From the NCBI GenBank assembly GCA_029001845.1, contig JAREWP010000077.1, positions 110,188 through 174,187 on the forward strand: a stretch of 64,000 bases of DNA. The letters run 5' to 3'. The translations under genes and the position numbers were made by a program. The notes under the pieces were generated by a model. The model was not told the origin of the DNA, did not search any database, and saw only the letters and a program-made list of their open reading frames with translations. The DNA comes from Candidatus Magnetocorallium paracelense. Lineage in GTDB: Bacteria; Nitrospirota; Thermodesulfovibrionia; Thermodesulfovibrionales; Magnetobacteriaceae. This document shows positions 18,884 to 27,982 of this stretch, in pieces (positions within the stretch are counted from its first letter, which is position 1; each line of letters opens with the position of its first letter).

Positions 18884-19693
18884 TCAGAAACTCACGCCGA
18901 CAATCGTAATCCCTGCTTTGTCAGCTTCTTTTATCATTTGATCTTTATTCACCATCAAGGTCTCTCCCGCCTCCAGCGCCAGAACTCTTGCTCCGGCCTT
19001 AACCATCGAAGCCAGGGTTTCCAGGCCTGCGGCAGGGAAATCGAACCGCTTGTCCTGCCCCGGTTTACTGACTTTAATCACTACGGCGCCCTCTCCGCCT
19101 GCTTCTCCTCCGCGCAAAACAGCCTGATCGGTTCCCTCTATCGCCTCGACCGCCATGACAGCCTGGTCCTTGACAACAACGGTCTGGCCTATATCGAGCC
19201 TGCCTATCTCCTTGGCTATTGTAAAACCGAACTCTATGTCTCTTTTTTCATTTTTTGAGAGGCCCTTTTTGGTTAATACGCCTTCCTGAGTCAGCAGGGA
19301 TGAAGTAAAATCGGTTACATCCATAAATGCGATACCCTCTTTTTTAAACTCCTCGGTTACTGCAAGCAGTATGGAGTCATCCTTTTTGTCCTTTAATTTA
19401 AGTAACAGAGTAAGGGCTCTAAAGTCAGGTATGATCCTGCTTTTATAAAGAAGAGTTTTAGGCACTTTTCCGCCCATTACCGCTTTTTGAACAGAGGCGG
19501 TTCTGAATGCCTTTATAATCGCGCCCAGCTTTCCAACATTAATAAGCCTAAATTCGTCGACATATTTTTCAAGAGTCGAATCCACAAGCGGCGCCAGCCC
19601 TACTGCAAATACAGTATAGCCCTTTGCCTTTGCCTCTGTTGCAATGGTTACGGGCAGGTCTCCCATCCCGGCAATCAGGCCCAGGATGTTCAT
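18884..19693 (-). CDS. lpxI: LpxI: UDP-2,3-diacylglucosamine pyrophosphatase
   Basis: Hydrolyses UDP-2,3-diacylglucosamine to lipid X and UMP in lipid A synthesis, replacing LpxH of enteric bacteria. The protein (about 269 residues) opens MNILGLIAGMGDLPVTIA. It also has VQKAVMGGKVPKTLL and, near the C-terminus, FDFPAAGLETLASMVKAGAR, which are typical of the DUF1009/LpxI family. The start at 19693 is chosen because it forms an ATGA overlap with the lpxA stop and has AGGAAA upstream; an in-frame ATG at 19705 is possible. It is the last gene of the bamA-skp-lpxD-fabZ-lpxA-lpxI series. No lpxB is in the window. Confidence 0.95.
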   Translation of the reverse strand: MNILGLIAGMGDLPVTIATEAKAKGYTVFAVGLAPLVDSTLEKYVDEFRLINVGKLGAIIKAFRTASVQKAVMGGKVPKTLLYKSRIIPDFRALTLLLKLKDKKDDSILLAVTEEFKKEGIAFMDVTDFTSSLLTQEGVLTKKGLSKNEKRDIEFGFTIAKEIGRLDIGQTVVVKDQAVMAVEAIEGTDQAVLRGGEAGGEGAVVIKVSKPGQDKRFDFPAAGLETLASMVKAGARVLALEAGETLMVNKDQMIKEADKAGITIVGVSF

Positions 19694-20475
19694 GTTTTCC
19701 TGCATATCCCCCTTTTATTCTCTTCAATAAAACGAATCAGCTTCTTAATCTCCTCAATATCGGGAAAGTCCTCTTCCACTGTTTTAATAGCTTCTTTTAA
19801 CGTAAGCTTGCTGCGAAAGATTATTTTATAGGCGCGTTTGAGATTCATAATGACATCATCGGGAAATCCGTATCTCTTAAGGCCGATCGTATTCAAGCCG
19901 TAGAGTCGTGCTCTGGGGCCCGATGCAGTGGTGTAAGGAGGCACATCCTGAGCAACCCCGCTGAAACCTCCGATCATTGCATAGGCGCCTATCCTGGTAA
20001 ACTGATGGACTGCTGCAAGACCTCCTATGACTGTATGGTCACCCACTATGACATGCCCGGCCAGAGTGGCTACGTTCGCCATTGTAATATGATTTCCAAG
20101 ATAACAGTCGTGGGCAATATGCACATAGGCCATCAGGTAGTTGTTGTCGCCTATTCTTGTATAGCCATCTCCGCTTACAGATGCTCTGTGGATTGTAATA
20201 TATTCTCTGATAGTGTTTTCCTTACCGATAATCACGCCGGTCTCTCTGCCGTCGTACTTCATGTCCTGAGGAGGTAAACCGATACTTGTAAAAGGGTAAA
20301 TCGTGCAATTCTCGCCTATTTCAGTGTTGTCATCGATTATTATGTTTGAGTGAAGTCTGGTTCCCTTTTTGATTTTTACGTTTTTTCCAACGATACAGTA
20401 GGGGCCGATAACTACGTCGTCATCTATGGACGCCGGATCGTTTATTATAGCGCTTGGATGAATATCAGGCTGCAT
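19690..20475 (-). CDS. lpxA: LpxA: acyl-ACP--UDP-N-acetylglucosamine O-acyltransferase
   Basis: First enzyme of lipid A synthesis; transfers a 3-hydroxyacyl chain from ACP to UDP-GlcNAc in the cytoplasm. The 261-residue protein is a left-handed beta-helix of hexapeptide repeats, opening IHPSAIINDPASIDDDVVIG. The catalytic histidine lies in YVHIAHDCYLGNH, and HQFTRIGAYAMIGG follows. The C-terminal helical part (ETVEEDFPDIEEIKKLIRFI) is standard. It begins three bases after fabZ ends and overlaps lpxI. Confidence 0.97.
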   Translation of the reverse strand: MQPDIHPSAIINDPASIDDDVVIGPYCIVGKNVKIKKGTRLHSNIIIDDNTEIGENCTIYPFTSIGLPPQDMKYDGRETGVIIGKENTIREYITIHRASVSGDGYTRIGDNNYLMAYVHIAHDCYLGNHITMANVATLAGHVIVGDHTVIGGLAAVHQFTRIGAYAMIGGFSGVAQDVPPYTTASGPRARLYGLNTIGLKRYGFPDDVIMNLKRAYKIIFRSKLTLKEAIKTVEEDFPDIEEIKKLIRFIEENKRGICRKT

Positions 20476-20478
20476 TGC

Positions 20479-20910
20479 TTATAACTCCTTTACTGTCACC
20501 ATTGCGGTGAAGTCCGCATTTGAAACGAGATTATCATCTACGAACGCCTTGCCTGTAAGTCTCCATATCTTTCCCCTTTTATGCAAAACCTGTACATCGA
20601 GCTTTAGCTGATCCCCCGGAAGAACGGGTTTTCTGAATTTTGCGTTTTCTATGCTTAAGAAATAGACGGAGTTTCCCTCTACACCTGACTTAAAAGCCAG
20701 AATACCGGACAGTTGAGCAAGCGCTTCAACGATCATAACGCCGGGCATCACGGGATTGCCAGGGAAATGGCCCTGAAAAAAGGGTTCATTAATAGTGACA
20801 TTTTTGATCCCTTGAGCACTCTTTTCAGGAATCAGCTCAAGCACCCTGTCAACCATTAAAAAGGGATACCTGTGCGGAATCGTCTTCGTTATCTCGTTTA
20901 TATCAATCAT
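20479..20910 (-). CDS. fabZ: FabZ: 3-hydroxyacyl-ACP dehydratase
   Basis: Dehydrates 3-hydroxyacyl-ACP in fatty acid elongation. The 143-residue hot-dog fold protein has IPHRYPFLMVDRVLEL near the start. The catalytic His and Glu lie in GHFPGNPVMPGVMIVEALAQ. It lies between lpxD and lpxA, the common arrangement in which FabZ and the Lpx acyltransferases draw on the same 3-hydroxyacyl-ACP pool. Its start overlaps the lpxD stop by eight bases, so the two are probably translationally coupled. Confidence 0.97.
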   Translation of the reverse strand: MIDINEITKTIPHRYPFLMVDRVLELIPEKSAQGIKNVTINEPFFQGHFPGNPVMPGVMIVEALAQLSGILAFKSGVEGNSVYFLSIENAKFRKPVLPGDQLKLDVQVLHKRGKIWRLTGKAFVDDNLVSNADFTAMVTVKEL

Positions 20911-21940
20911 CTCTGACCTCCGCTTTATCTTTTAATATTGAATCGACCTTCTCCTGAAGATCGTTCAGCTTCTTGTTAATTTCAGGCAGACGATTAAAAA
21001 GCGACTGCGACTTCATAAACTGCTTATGTGGAAGAGCAAAGGGGGTTCCGAAATATATGCCTTTTTTGTACTGACCCGTGATACCTGACTTGGCGCCAAA
21101 TATACTTCCCGATTCTATTATCGTATGATCGGCAACGCCTACCTGACCTGCCAGCGTGACATAGTCCCCAATATCCGAGCTTCCTGCAATACCGACTTGA
21201 GCGATAATAATACAATTTTTACCAATTCTGACATTGTGGGCGATTTGAACAAGATTATCTATTCTGGTGCCCGATCCTATGACAGTATTGCCTGTCGTTC
21301 CCCTGTCAATTGTAACATTGGAGCCGATCTCCACGTCGTCTTCTATAATCAACCCTCCGACCTGCGGTATTTTGACGTGTTTTCCGGCCTCGAAAACATA
21401 GCCGAATCCGTCAGAACCCATCACACTTCCGGCGTGTATTATAACTTCATCGCCAATTTCTACGTCTTCAAGAATTACCACTCCGGGGTGGAGAATGCAC
21501 TCTTTGCCAATTCTGGAATTACGTCCCACAAAAACATTTGGATAAAGAGTCGTTCCTCTGCCTATTGTTGCGCCTTCAGAGACAAAAGCAGAGGGGTATA
21601 TCGTTACATCTTCGCCTGTTTCGGCATCATCTGCGACAAAAGAGCCCTCCATTATACCCATAGAGACAGGAGGTTTTACATAAAAATGCTCAAGGAGTCC
21701 GGCAAAACAGAATAAAGGATTGTCAACAACAATCTGGGGTTTGTTTAAATCGGTGATTTCCTCTTTTAAAAGAACGGCGGAGGCAGGTGATGCGATCAGT
21801 TCTTTCAGGAGCTTTTTGTTCGAAAAGTATGTTATATCGCCGACTTTTGATTCCGATATACCTGATACGCCTTTTATTTCCGGATTGCTGTCTCCGATAA
21901 TCCTGCCGCCCGTTATCTCACGAATTTCTTTCAGTTTCAT
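20903..21940 (-). CDS. lpxD: LpxD: UDP-3-O-acylglucosamine N-acyltransferase
   Basis: Third step of lipid A synthesis: adds the second 3-hydroxyacyl chain to the glucosamine nitrogen. The 345-residue protein has the N-terminal uridine-binding domain (GVSGISESKVGDITYFSNKK). A hexapeptide beta-helix follows with HPGVVILEDVEIGDEVIIHA and the catalytic histidine region IDNLVQIAHNVRIGKNC. A C-terminal coiled helix (NRLPEINKKLNDLQEKVDSI) closes it. It lies 79 bases downstream of the skp-like gene and overlaps fabZ. Confidence 0.97.
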   Translation of the reverse strand: MKLKEIREITGGRIIGDSNPEIKGVSGISESKVGDITYFSNKKLLKELIASPASAVLLKEEITDLNKPQIVVDNPLFCFAGLLEHFYVKPPVSMGIMEGSFVADDAETGEDVTIYPSAFVSEGATIGRGTTLYPNVFVGRNSRIGKECILHPGVVILEDVEIGDEVIIHAGSVMGSDGFGYVFEAGKHVKIPQVGGLIIEDDVEIGSNVTIDRGTTGNTVIGSGTRIDNLVQIAHNVRIGKNCIIIAQVGIAGSSDIGDYVTLAGQVGVADHTIIESGSIFGAKSGITGQYKKGIYFGTPFALPHKQFMKSQSLFNRLPEINKKLNDLQEKVDSILKDKAEVRDD

Positions 21941-22019
21941 CTATGCCCGATATTTTTCATAGGATTCATTGTTTTTGCGTATGTTTTTTTTATTTAAGAG
22001 GTATGATCAGGGGCTGAAC

Positions 22020-22604
22020 CTAATTCTTCGATTCGTTATATTTCTGTATAATCATATCCGTAATATCCACGGCTTCTCCAGAGTAAAGAACAAGACCGAA
22101 GGGATCGTTTTTCTGAAAAACGGCGGAAAAGTTTTCTTTTTTTCCTACGACCACAACAATTGATCTGATTTCTTTTAAAATCTCCTCAGTCAACTCTGCC
22201 TCTCTCTTTTTTATCTCTTCCTGCGCGTCCGAATTAGAGCGCCTTAAGTCCCTGATCAGCTTTTGAAGGTCCTCTTCATGATCCCGTATTTCCTCTATCA
22301 TTTTCCTTTTGGCGTCGTCTGAGAAAATAGGAGGCCCCACTTCAGACTTCTTTTTAAGATCGACCTTCATCTGTTTGATAACGGCTTTCATTTTATCGAC
22401 CTCAAGGGCGTCTTCATCGACCTTTTGCTGTTTTGATTTGACAAAAGTCTCAAAACTTTTTCTGGCCTTTTTACCGGTCTCGGACTCATCCATAACCTTT
22501 TGAAGATTAACAAAGCCGATTTTGAGAGTTTCGGCCTTTACTAAACCATTCCAGGTTATTCCTAAAATAAAAACAAATAATATAGTCAGGTAAAATCTTT
22601 TCAT
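22020..22604 (-). CDS. skp: Skp/OmpH-family periplasmic chaperone
   Basis: A periplasmic chaperone for unfolded outer membrane proteins. The signal peptide covers about residues 1-24. The mature part opens LKIGFVNLQKVMDESETGKK, the family signature, followed by a long charged coiled coil. The last ~45 residues return to a beta-type segment (VVVGKKENFSAVFQKNDPFG). The 194-residue length is usual. AAGGAGG is placed well before the ATG. It lies 22 bases downstream of bamA, the normal order. Confidence 0.93.
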   Translation of the reverse strand: MKRFYLTILFVFILGITWNGLVKAETLKIGFVNLQKVMDESETGKKARKSFETFVKSKQQKVDEDALEVDKMKAVIKQMKVDLKKKSEVGPPIFSDDAKRKMIEEIRDHEEDLQKLIRDLRRSNSDAQEEIKKREAELTEEILKEIRSIVVVVGKKENFSAVFQKNDPFGLVLYSGEAVDITDMIIQKYNESKN

Positions 22605-22626
22605 TAAACCTCCTTAATGTTATAAA

Positions 22627-24888
22627 TCAAAACATTGTTCCAAATGAAAACTCCAGTTTACCGGCGTCTTCGTCATCTTCCTTGTTCAGATTAAATCCAT
22701 ATTCCACACGGACCGGACCAAAAGGAGAAAACCACCTGACACCTGTGCCTGTTGTGTATTTTAGAGAGTCAAAGGATTCGCTGTCATCAAAGGCCTTACC
22801 TACATCGAAAAACACGACCCCTTTCAGCTTTGCATCGGGAAAGAGGGGATAGATGACTTCTGTATTAACGATAATCTCCTTTGTGCCTCCTATTTCAGTA
22901 CCCTCATCGTCCTCGGGTCCGGCTTCTCCGAAATTGAGACCCCTTATTGTCTCGATTCCGCCTACATAGTATCTCTCATAAAGAGGTAGCTCTTCGCCGA
23001 AAATACCGGTTGCGTATCCGACCCTGCCCCGCAAAACAAAGACATATTTACTGACCGGGAAGAACCACATAGAGTCAAAGCCTGTCTTAACAAAGGCATT
23101 CGATCCTCCGATTCCGGCAAAAGTAAAGTAAGCCGAGTTTCTGGAACCCTTTGAGGGATCTGCATAGTTGTCGCGAGTATCGCGAGTTATGGTGTGAGTA
23201 ATACTACTGGTTGTCTCGGTGCCTTCCTGATCCTGTATCTGAAGAGACGCCTCGGAATCCACATCGAAAACCTCGACTTCCTCAAATTTATAGGTCACTC
23301 CGGCGGCCCAATACTCGAGAAATCTCTTGCCTAAGCTGAAGGCCGCGCCGCTGGCCTTTCTGCTGTAATCAATGTACTCTCTTTCGGTGTTATATAATCT
23401 GGAAGTGAAACTGATGGGTCTGTCCAGAAACCAGGGTTCCTTGAACGATATATCATATAAGGTAGACTTGCCGCCGAGTTCTGCGCTGACTTTTACGAAT
23501 TGCCCTCTGCCAAAGAGGTTTTTCTGAGTAACCTGGGTCATTATAACCATATGATCGACAGAGCTGTAACCGCCTCCAAAGCTGATGAAGCCTGTAGATT
23601 TTTCCTTTACCTTAATATCCAGGTCTACAAGATTCGCTCCCTTCACAGGTCTGGGAGAGACGTCTACGGATTCGAAATAATCGAGATTATTGAGCCGTTG
23701 AGAGCTTCGCTCGATCAATTTACTGTTAAAACGCTCTCCTTCGTCCAGCCTTACCTCTCTTCTGATGACCTTGTCCCGCGTTACGGTATTACCGTTTATT
23801 TCTATTTTGCCGATATCGTAGATTTTCCCCTCGTCTATAGTATAAGAAAGATTGACGGTCTTGGCTTTCTTGTTCGGAAAAGAACCGGGAATGACCGAGG
23901 CCAGCGCATACCCCCGTTCGGAATAAAATTCGGTAATTGTTTTAACATCATTATTAATAATTTTTCTGCTAAAGATTTCACCCTCTTTGATTTTTGTAAG
24001 CCCCTGGACAACATCCTTGGAATAACCATGAAAACCCTCTATTTCAACGGAGGAGATTGTGTACTGCTCTCCTTCGAAAACAGTAAAAGAGAGGATGAGT
24101 TTCTTTTTTTTCTTAAGAAGCTTAATTTCCGGTTCGCTGACTGTGACATCGAGATAACCGTTGTCATAATAGAGGTTCTTGATTTGTTGGATATCACCCT
24201 CTAAAAGCCTTTTTTTTACATAACCGGTATTGGTAAAGTAGGAAAGAATCCACCACTTCTTTGTGAACATCGCCTTTTTTATCTTTTTATCCGGTATTTT
24301 TTCGTTCCCAATAATTTTTATCTCTTTAATCTTTATCTTCTCTCTCTCTTTTATATTGAATGTGATGCTTACTTCGGTTTCGGAAATATAGTTGATAATC
24401 GGATATATTTCAGCGAGATAAAAACCTTCGCCTTCGTAAAAAGCCAAAAGATTGTTGACATTATCCTGGATAAGCGAGGAGTCCGCTATCGAGCCGGGTA
24501 TGAGGTTTATTTTTTCTTTAAGTTTGTCTTTCTCAAGCTCTTTGTTACCGTGGAAAATGACACTCGATATCGTAGGTTTTTCTTTTACAATATAAGCCAG
24601 TTTCAGACCTCCCTCAAAAAATTCCATTTCAACGCGGACGTCTTCGAAATAGCCCATTTGATAAATCCTTTTTATATCCTCCGCAATTTTACCACGGTTA
24701 AGAGGCTCTTTTATTGTCTGAGTAAGTCTGCTTCTGACAGCACCGACCTCTATCCTTTTGAGACCTTTAATTTCTATCATGTTCACCAAAGGTTCGGCCG
24801 AATCGGAGGTGTCCGAAAATCCGGCAAGGAGAAAAGGTGTAAAAAGGATCAGTAAGATAAGATATCTGAATTTAAAATGGGGAATCAT
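22627..24888 (-). CDS. bamA: BamA: outer membrane protein assembly factor
   Basis: The central pore of the BAM complex, which inserts beta-barrel proteins into the outer membrane. A signal peptide (FRYLILLILFTPFLLAGF) is followed by five POTRA domains (the first opens VNMIEIKGLKRIEVGAVRSR) to about residue 410. The 16-stranded barrel contains the conserved YYVGGIETIRGLNFGE; VRWFSPFGPVRVEYGFNL lies near the end, and the chain closes with a terminal phenylalanine. The start at 24888 is chosen because GAGGAG precedes that ATG; a longer in-frame TTG at 24909 is less likely. The length (753) is normal. It heads the minus-strand envelope operon. Confidence 0.96.
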   Translation of the reverse strand: MIPHFKFRYLILLILFTPFLLAGFSDTSDSAEPLVNMIEIKGLKRIEVGAVRSRLTQTIKEPLNRGKIAEDIKRIYQMGYFEDVRVEMEFFEGGLKLAYIVKEKPTISSVIFHGNKELEKDKLKEKINLIPGSIADSSLIQDNVNNLLAFYEGEGFYLAEIYPIINYISETEVSITFNIKEREKIKIKEIKIIGNEKIPDKKIKKAMFTKKWWILSYFTNTGYVKKRLLEGDIQQIKNLYYDNGYLDVTVSEPEIKLLKKKKKLILSFTVFEGEQYTISSVEIEGFHGYSKDVVQGLTKIKEGEIFSRKIINNDVKTITEFYSERGYALASVIPGSFPNKKAKTVNLSYTIDEGKIYDIGKIEINGNTVTRDKVIRREVRLDEGERFNSKLIERSSQRLNNLDYFESVDVSPRPVKGANLVDLDIKVKEKSTGFISFGGGYSSVDHMVIMTQVTQKNLFGRGQFVKVSAELGGKSTLYDISFKEPWFLDRPISFTSRLYNTEREYIDYSRKASGAAFSLGKRFLEYWAAGVTYKFEEVEVFDVDSEASLQIQDQEGTETTSSITHTITRDTRDNYADPSKGSRNSAYFTFAGIGGSNAFVKTGFDSMWFFPVSKYVFVLRGRVGYATGIFGEELPLYERYYVGGIETIRGLNFGEAGPEDDEGTEIGGTKEIIVNTEVIYPLFPDAKLKGVVFFDVGKAFDDSESFDSLKYTTGTGVRWFSPFGPVRVEYGFNLNKEDDEDAGKLEFSFGTMF

Positions 24889-25154
24889 GAAAAATCTCCT
24901 CAGTGGCAATTAAAAATTGTAACAGTAGATAGTATAAACATTTCCGTAATTGTTGTAAAGTTTAAAAGCTCTGTTTCAGTCATTCTTTACGCCGAAAACA
25001 GACCGGCAACGTACAAAAATGAGCGGTTTCAATATGTCCATAAACTTAAACGTAATCTTATCTCATAATCTAAGAATCTCTCACTATGGCAAGCAAGAGT
25101 AAGAAACCGTCTACAACTATATTCTCATGCTTTACAGTGATACTCCGGATTATG

Positions 25155-25495
25155 GGCATTTACTCCGAAAATAAACTGATGCGCACCGGAAGTAGCAGCA
25201 ATGTCCTGCCAGAACAAGCTGAAACTCGTAAACTCAAACACCACCTTGTTCTGGCAGGACATCACTGCTACTTCTAACGATTTTCATGCTTTGTGGTGGC
25301 CCGGAGGGCCATGGGCGTTTACTCCGTAAATAAACGAATGCGCACCGGAAGCAGCAGCAATGTCCTGCAAAAACAAGCTGAAACTCGTAAACTCAAACAC
25401 CACCTTGTTTTGGCAGGACATCACTGCTGCTTCTTAGCCATTTTTATGCTTTGTGGTGACCCGGAGGGCCATGGACGTTTGTTCCGAAAAAGGAT
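25155..25495. repeat. Two tandem copies of a long-stem hairpin repeat (family A)
   Basis: Two ~159-bp units in direct tandem. Each has a conserved lead (GCGTTTACTCCG, then ATGCGCACCGGAAG) and a 30-bp stem: 25189-25218 pairs with 25245-25274 (28 of 30 positions), and 25348-25377 with 25404-25433 (27 of 30). The loops are identical (GCTGAAACTCGTAAACTCAA region). Differences between the copies are paired: AGTAGC/GCTACT in copy 1 becomes AGCAGC/GCTGCT in copy 2, and CAGAACAAG/CTTGTTCTG becomes CAAAACAAG-like/CTTGTTTTG. A half copy in the opposite orientation is at 36282-36371 and a worn trace at 55997-56036. Short open frames across the units are incidental. Confidence 0.85.
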
Positions 25496-25504
25496 TTAAC
25501 GCTC

Positions 25505-26236
25505 TTATTGAAAAATGGCAATAACTGCCGTAATATTATCTTTGCCGCCCCCATTGTTGGCCAAATGGACCAGTTGTTCGCATGCTTCCAAAAGCGACTC
25601 TTTTCCCGTTTTGCTTAATGTATCCTCAATCAATTCGTCAGGGATCATGTTATACAGTCCGTCGGAACATAGTAAATAGAGATCGTCCCGATGAGGATAT
25701 TGAATCGTTATGTCGGGAGTTACCTCAAAATTTGGACCGATGGCTTTCAAGAGAATATTTTTTGAAGGCATCTCGCCAATTTGACCATAATCGTCCCACT
25801 GTTGATATAGTGTATGGTCCTTTGTCAATTGCAGCATCTTCAAGTCTCTCAGCATATAGAGCCGACTGTCGCCGACATTGAAAGTAATTGCATAATTGCT
25901 TCCCTTTCTTCTCCACAATCCGACTATCGTCGTACCCATTGTCTTTCCGCCATGGGCGCCTCTTTCACCGCTACGTTCATAAAGTTTCCGATTTGCATAT
26001 TCCAAAGCCGCTTTTACGACATCTCTGTCATATATATATCCACTCCCCCGATCCATATATTCTTTTATATAATTTTTGACTGTCGCCACTGTCTCTGTAC
26101 TGGCGATCTCGCCTGCATTAAGTCCGCCCATTCCATCGGCCACGATCAACAAGCCCGATTCGTCGTCGATGAAAAAGGAATCCTCATTCACCTGGTTAAT
26201 ACGTCCCTTATCGGAAAAACCGGCAGTATAAAGCAT
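25505..26236 (-). CDS. PP2C-family protein serine/threonine phosphatase
   Basis: A metal-dependent phosphatase that removes phosphate from Ser/Thr residues. The 243-residue protein contains the PP2C motifs in order: NQVNEDSFFIDDESGLLIVA near the start; the metal-binding VADGMGGLNAGEIAS; TTIVGLWRRKGSNYAITFNV; VGDSRLYMLRD; LLCSDGLYNMI; and the closing GGGKDNITAVIA. All aspartates expected to hold metal are present. It is a single-domain stand-alone form like bacterial Stp. These usually sit beside a Ser/Thr kinase, but none is near. No clear ribosome binding site is visible at 26236. Confidence 0.95.
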   Translation of the reverse strand: MLYTAGFSDKGRINQVNEDSFFIDDESGLLIVADGMGGLNAGEIASTETVATVKNYIKEYMDRGSGYIYDRDVVKAALEYANRKLYERSGERGAHGGKTMGTTIVGLWRRKGSNYAITFNVGDSRLYMLRDLKMLQLTKDHTLYQQWDDYGQIGEMPSKNILLKAIGPNFEVTPDITIQYPHRDDLYLLCSDGLYNMIPDELIEDTLSKTGKESLLEACEQLVHLANNGGGKDNITAVIAIFQ

Positions 26237-26267
26237 AACATTAAAATTAGTAACTCATTTAGTATAT

Positions 26268-26303
26268 CAATACCATTAACTTAAGGTGCTTCACCCCTTA
26301 AAT
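26268..26303. repeat. Deleted copy of the 135-bp family B repeat
   Basis: CAATACCATTAACTTAAGG joins directly to TGCTTCACCCCTTAAATTC. These match the two outer ends of the 135-bp repeat at 28381-28515, so the middle has been lost. It lies between the PP2C and radical SAM genes. Confidence 0.6.
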
Positions 26304-26330
26304 TCATGACCTTGTTTAGTAGATTGAAAA

Positions 26331-27446
26331 CTACCTTCCATCGGGATTTCCCTTGTTTACTCCTATAGGGAAATTACATCTGAAACATTCAACGGCAAGA
26401 TAATTTTCGTTCATATTCTCAATAGCCTGTAAATAATGCCTGCCCCTTTGTATCTCTTCGATCGTTTGGTTTTGCATAGAGCCCACTATGTAGTTAGGTA
26501 AAGCGCAGCATGGAGCTACCTCTCCTTTTACATTAAAATAGAGTCTTTCGAAGGGGACAGGGCAGGAAGCCCCGGGCAGTCCTGCCATTCTATAATATAA
26601 GCGATAAAGCTTGGAGTATTTAAGATAAAAGAGCGCCGGATATTTATAAATTTTAATAAGCGGTGTTTTCCCGGCCAGCCATTTTATTTGGCGGGAGAAT
26701 TTCATTATAGAGACTGATATTCCGGCAGATTTTGAATATCCTTTTTTACCTTTGTGGAGATTGAACTTTTCCGGCAAAAAAATTTCCATATTAAATTTAT
26801 CGGCAGTCTCCTTCGCCTTATCGAGAATATCGTTTGTCTCTTCTTTAAAATAAACAGGAGCAGCCTTATTGTAAAATTCTCTGTTGGCGAACCAGGGTTG
26901 CATAATGATGACACATATGAAGTCAACCATCCATTCGGTTGCCGCTTTCTCTATGATTTCCTGTAACTCCAGCCTGTTTTCCCTGTTAAGCACAAAGTTT
27001 ATTCCTAATCTGAAAGGGCTTCCGCCATGTTTCCTCATCTTTTTTATCTTTTCTATTGTCTCCATCAGGTTTGACCAGCTCGCTCCGCGCCTTATTTTTT
27101 CATATGTATCTCCTATGCCGTCTATTGACAACACCAGGTCGGTTTTATTTTGAATTAAAAGTTCCAATAATCCATTGTCCCTGTTAAGTTGTGTGCCGTT
27201 TGAGATCATTATTAATTTTTTATTGTATTTTTTTAAAACCAGAGAGCACATTTCATAGAAATTTTTCGTAATCGTCGACTCTCCCACACCTGTTAAATTC
27301 ACCTCATCGGCCTTTGAGATGCATTGGTCCGCGATTTTAGTGAAGAGTTCCAAAGACATATCTTCTCCCCCTTTATCGCGCCCGCACATTTCACAACTAA
27401 GGTTGCAGCGAGTTGTCGTTTCTATCCATATGCTTTTTAAATTCAT
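26331..27446 (-). CDS. Radical SAM protein with SPASM-type C-terminus
   Basis: An enzyme expected to bind a [4Fe-4S] cluster and S-adenosylmethionine through CNLSCEMC near the N-terminus. Other radical SAM features are NLTGVGESTIT and VLSIDGIGDTYEKIRRGA. The C-terminal part has clustered cysteines (SCPVPFERLY, APCCALPNYIVG, and AVECFRCNFPIG), as in SPASM domains that hold auxiliary clusters. SPASM enzymes modify peptides, proteins or small molecules, and the substrate here is not evident. The ATG at 27446 is chosen; a TTG at 27458 is possible and neither has a strong ribosome site. No precursor peptide is seen beside it. Confidence 0.88.
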   Translation of the reverse strand: MNLKSIWIETTTRCNLSCEMCGRDKGGEDMSLELFTKIADQCISKADEVNLTGVGESTITKNFYEMCSLVLKKYNKKLIMISNGTQLNRDNGLLELLIQNKTDLVLSIDGIGDTYEKIRRGASWSNLMETIEKIKKMRKHGGSPFRLGINFVLNRENRLELQEIIEKAATEWMVDFICVIIMQPWFANREFYNKAAPVYFKEETNDILDKAKETADKFNMEIFLPEKFNLHKGKKGYSKSAGISVSIMKFSRQIKWLAGKTPLIKIYKYPALFYLKYSKLYRLYYRMAGLPGASCPVPFERLYFNVKGEVAPCCALPNYIVGSMQNQTIEEIQRGRHYLQAIENMNENYLAVECFRCNFPIGVNKGNPDGR

Positions 27447-27982
27447 CGAATAGCTCAAGTTAAACGTCCTTTGGACGGGCTTTTTTGTTTAGGACTATCA
27501 TAGAGAAATTTCGGCACGTAGGACAGGCGAGACGCTTGTCCTACGGTTCGTTTATATATTGAAGTTAACGCCTTTGTTAATTTTTAAGCTTGGATTATCG
27601 CTGTTTTTTTACAGTGAATGATTGGTTTGATCAAACCAAAGAGGCACTTTTGTCTGCTTGTTTTAAATTCTATACTATATCATAAAATAAGGCATTTAAC
27701 CTACTAAAATGAGTACCAAGCATTCAATAAGGCCATTATTTATGAAAGAGAATCGTAACTGTTCACTGAGTTCGAGTTCGGATATCTGTTTAAGGAATTT
27801 CCGTTATTTCATTAAAAAAAGGGCTCTGAATATCGTTGAAACGTTCATTGCATCAAAAAAAATCCTCAAAAAAGAACTCTTTTCGCTCTGACTGACCTCA
27901 GACAACAGTGAACAGTTACAGAGAATCTTAATGAATGGAGGCGCCAGAAGAGGGATGGTTAGGAGAACATCTGATTGTTTAA
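27447..27982. other. Intergenic region with one inverted-repeat element
   Basis: No supported gene. It holds a small plus-strand hairpin followed by a T run (27465-27486) without an obvious upstream gene, a GTAGGACAGGCG/GCTTGTCCTAC palindrome near 27515, and a 165-bp element bounded by inverted repeats at 27755-27919. A 60-codon frame inside that element is probably incidental. Confidence 0.5.
27755..27919. repeat. MITE-like element, 165 bp (family D, copy 1)
   Basis: Bounded by GTAACTGTTCACTG and its inverse CAGTGAACAGTTAC, a perfect 14-bp terminal repeat. A second element with closely similar ends is at 39117-39267. It has no coding capacity of its own. The structure resembles a miniature inverted-repeat transposable element. 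Confidence 0.6.

Noticed and set aside
25086..25499. Two open frames giving similar peptides (MRTGSSSNVL, then KLKHHLVLAGHHC)
   Set aside because: They lie wholly within the tandem family A hairpins, and the similarity follows from the DNA repeat. The same peptide also appears in the false extension of mlaA.
27709..27891. Plus-strand frame of 60 codons
   Set aside because: It runs across one end of the 165-bp inverted-repeat element and shows no protein-like features.
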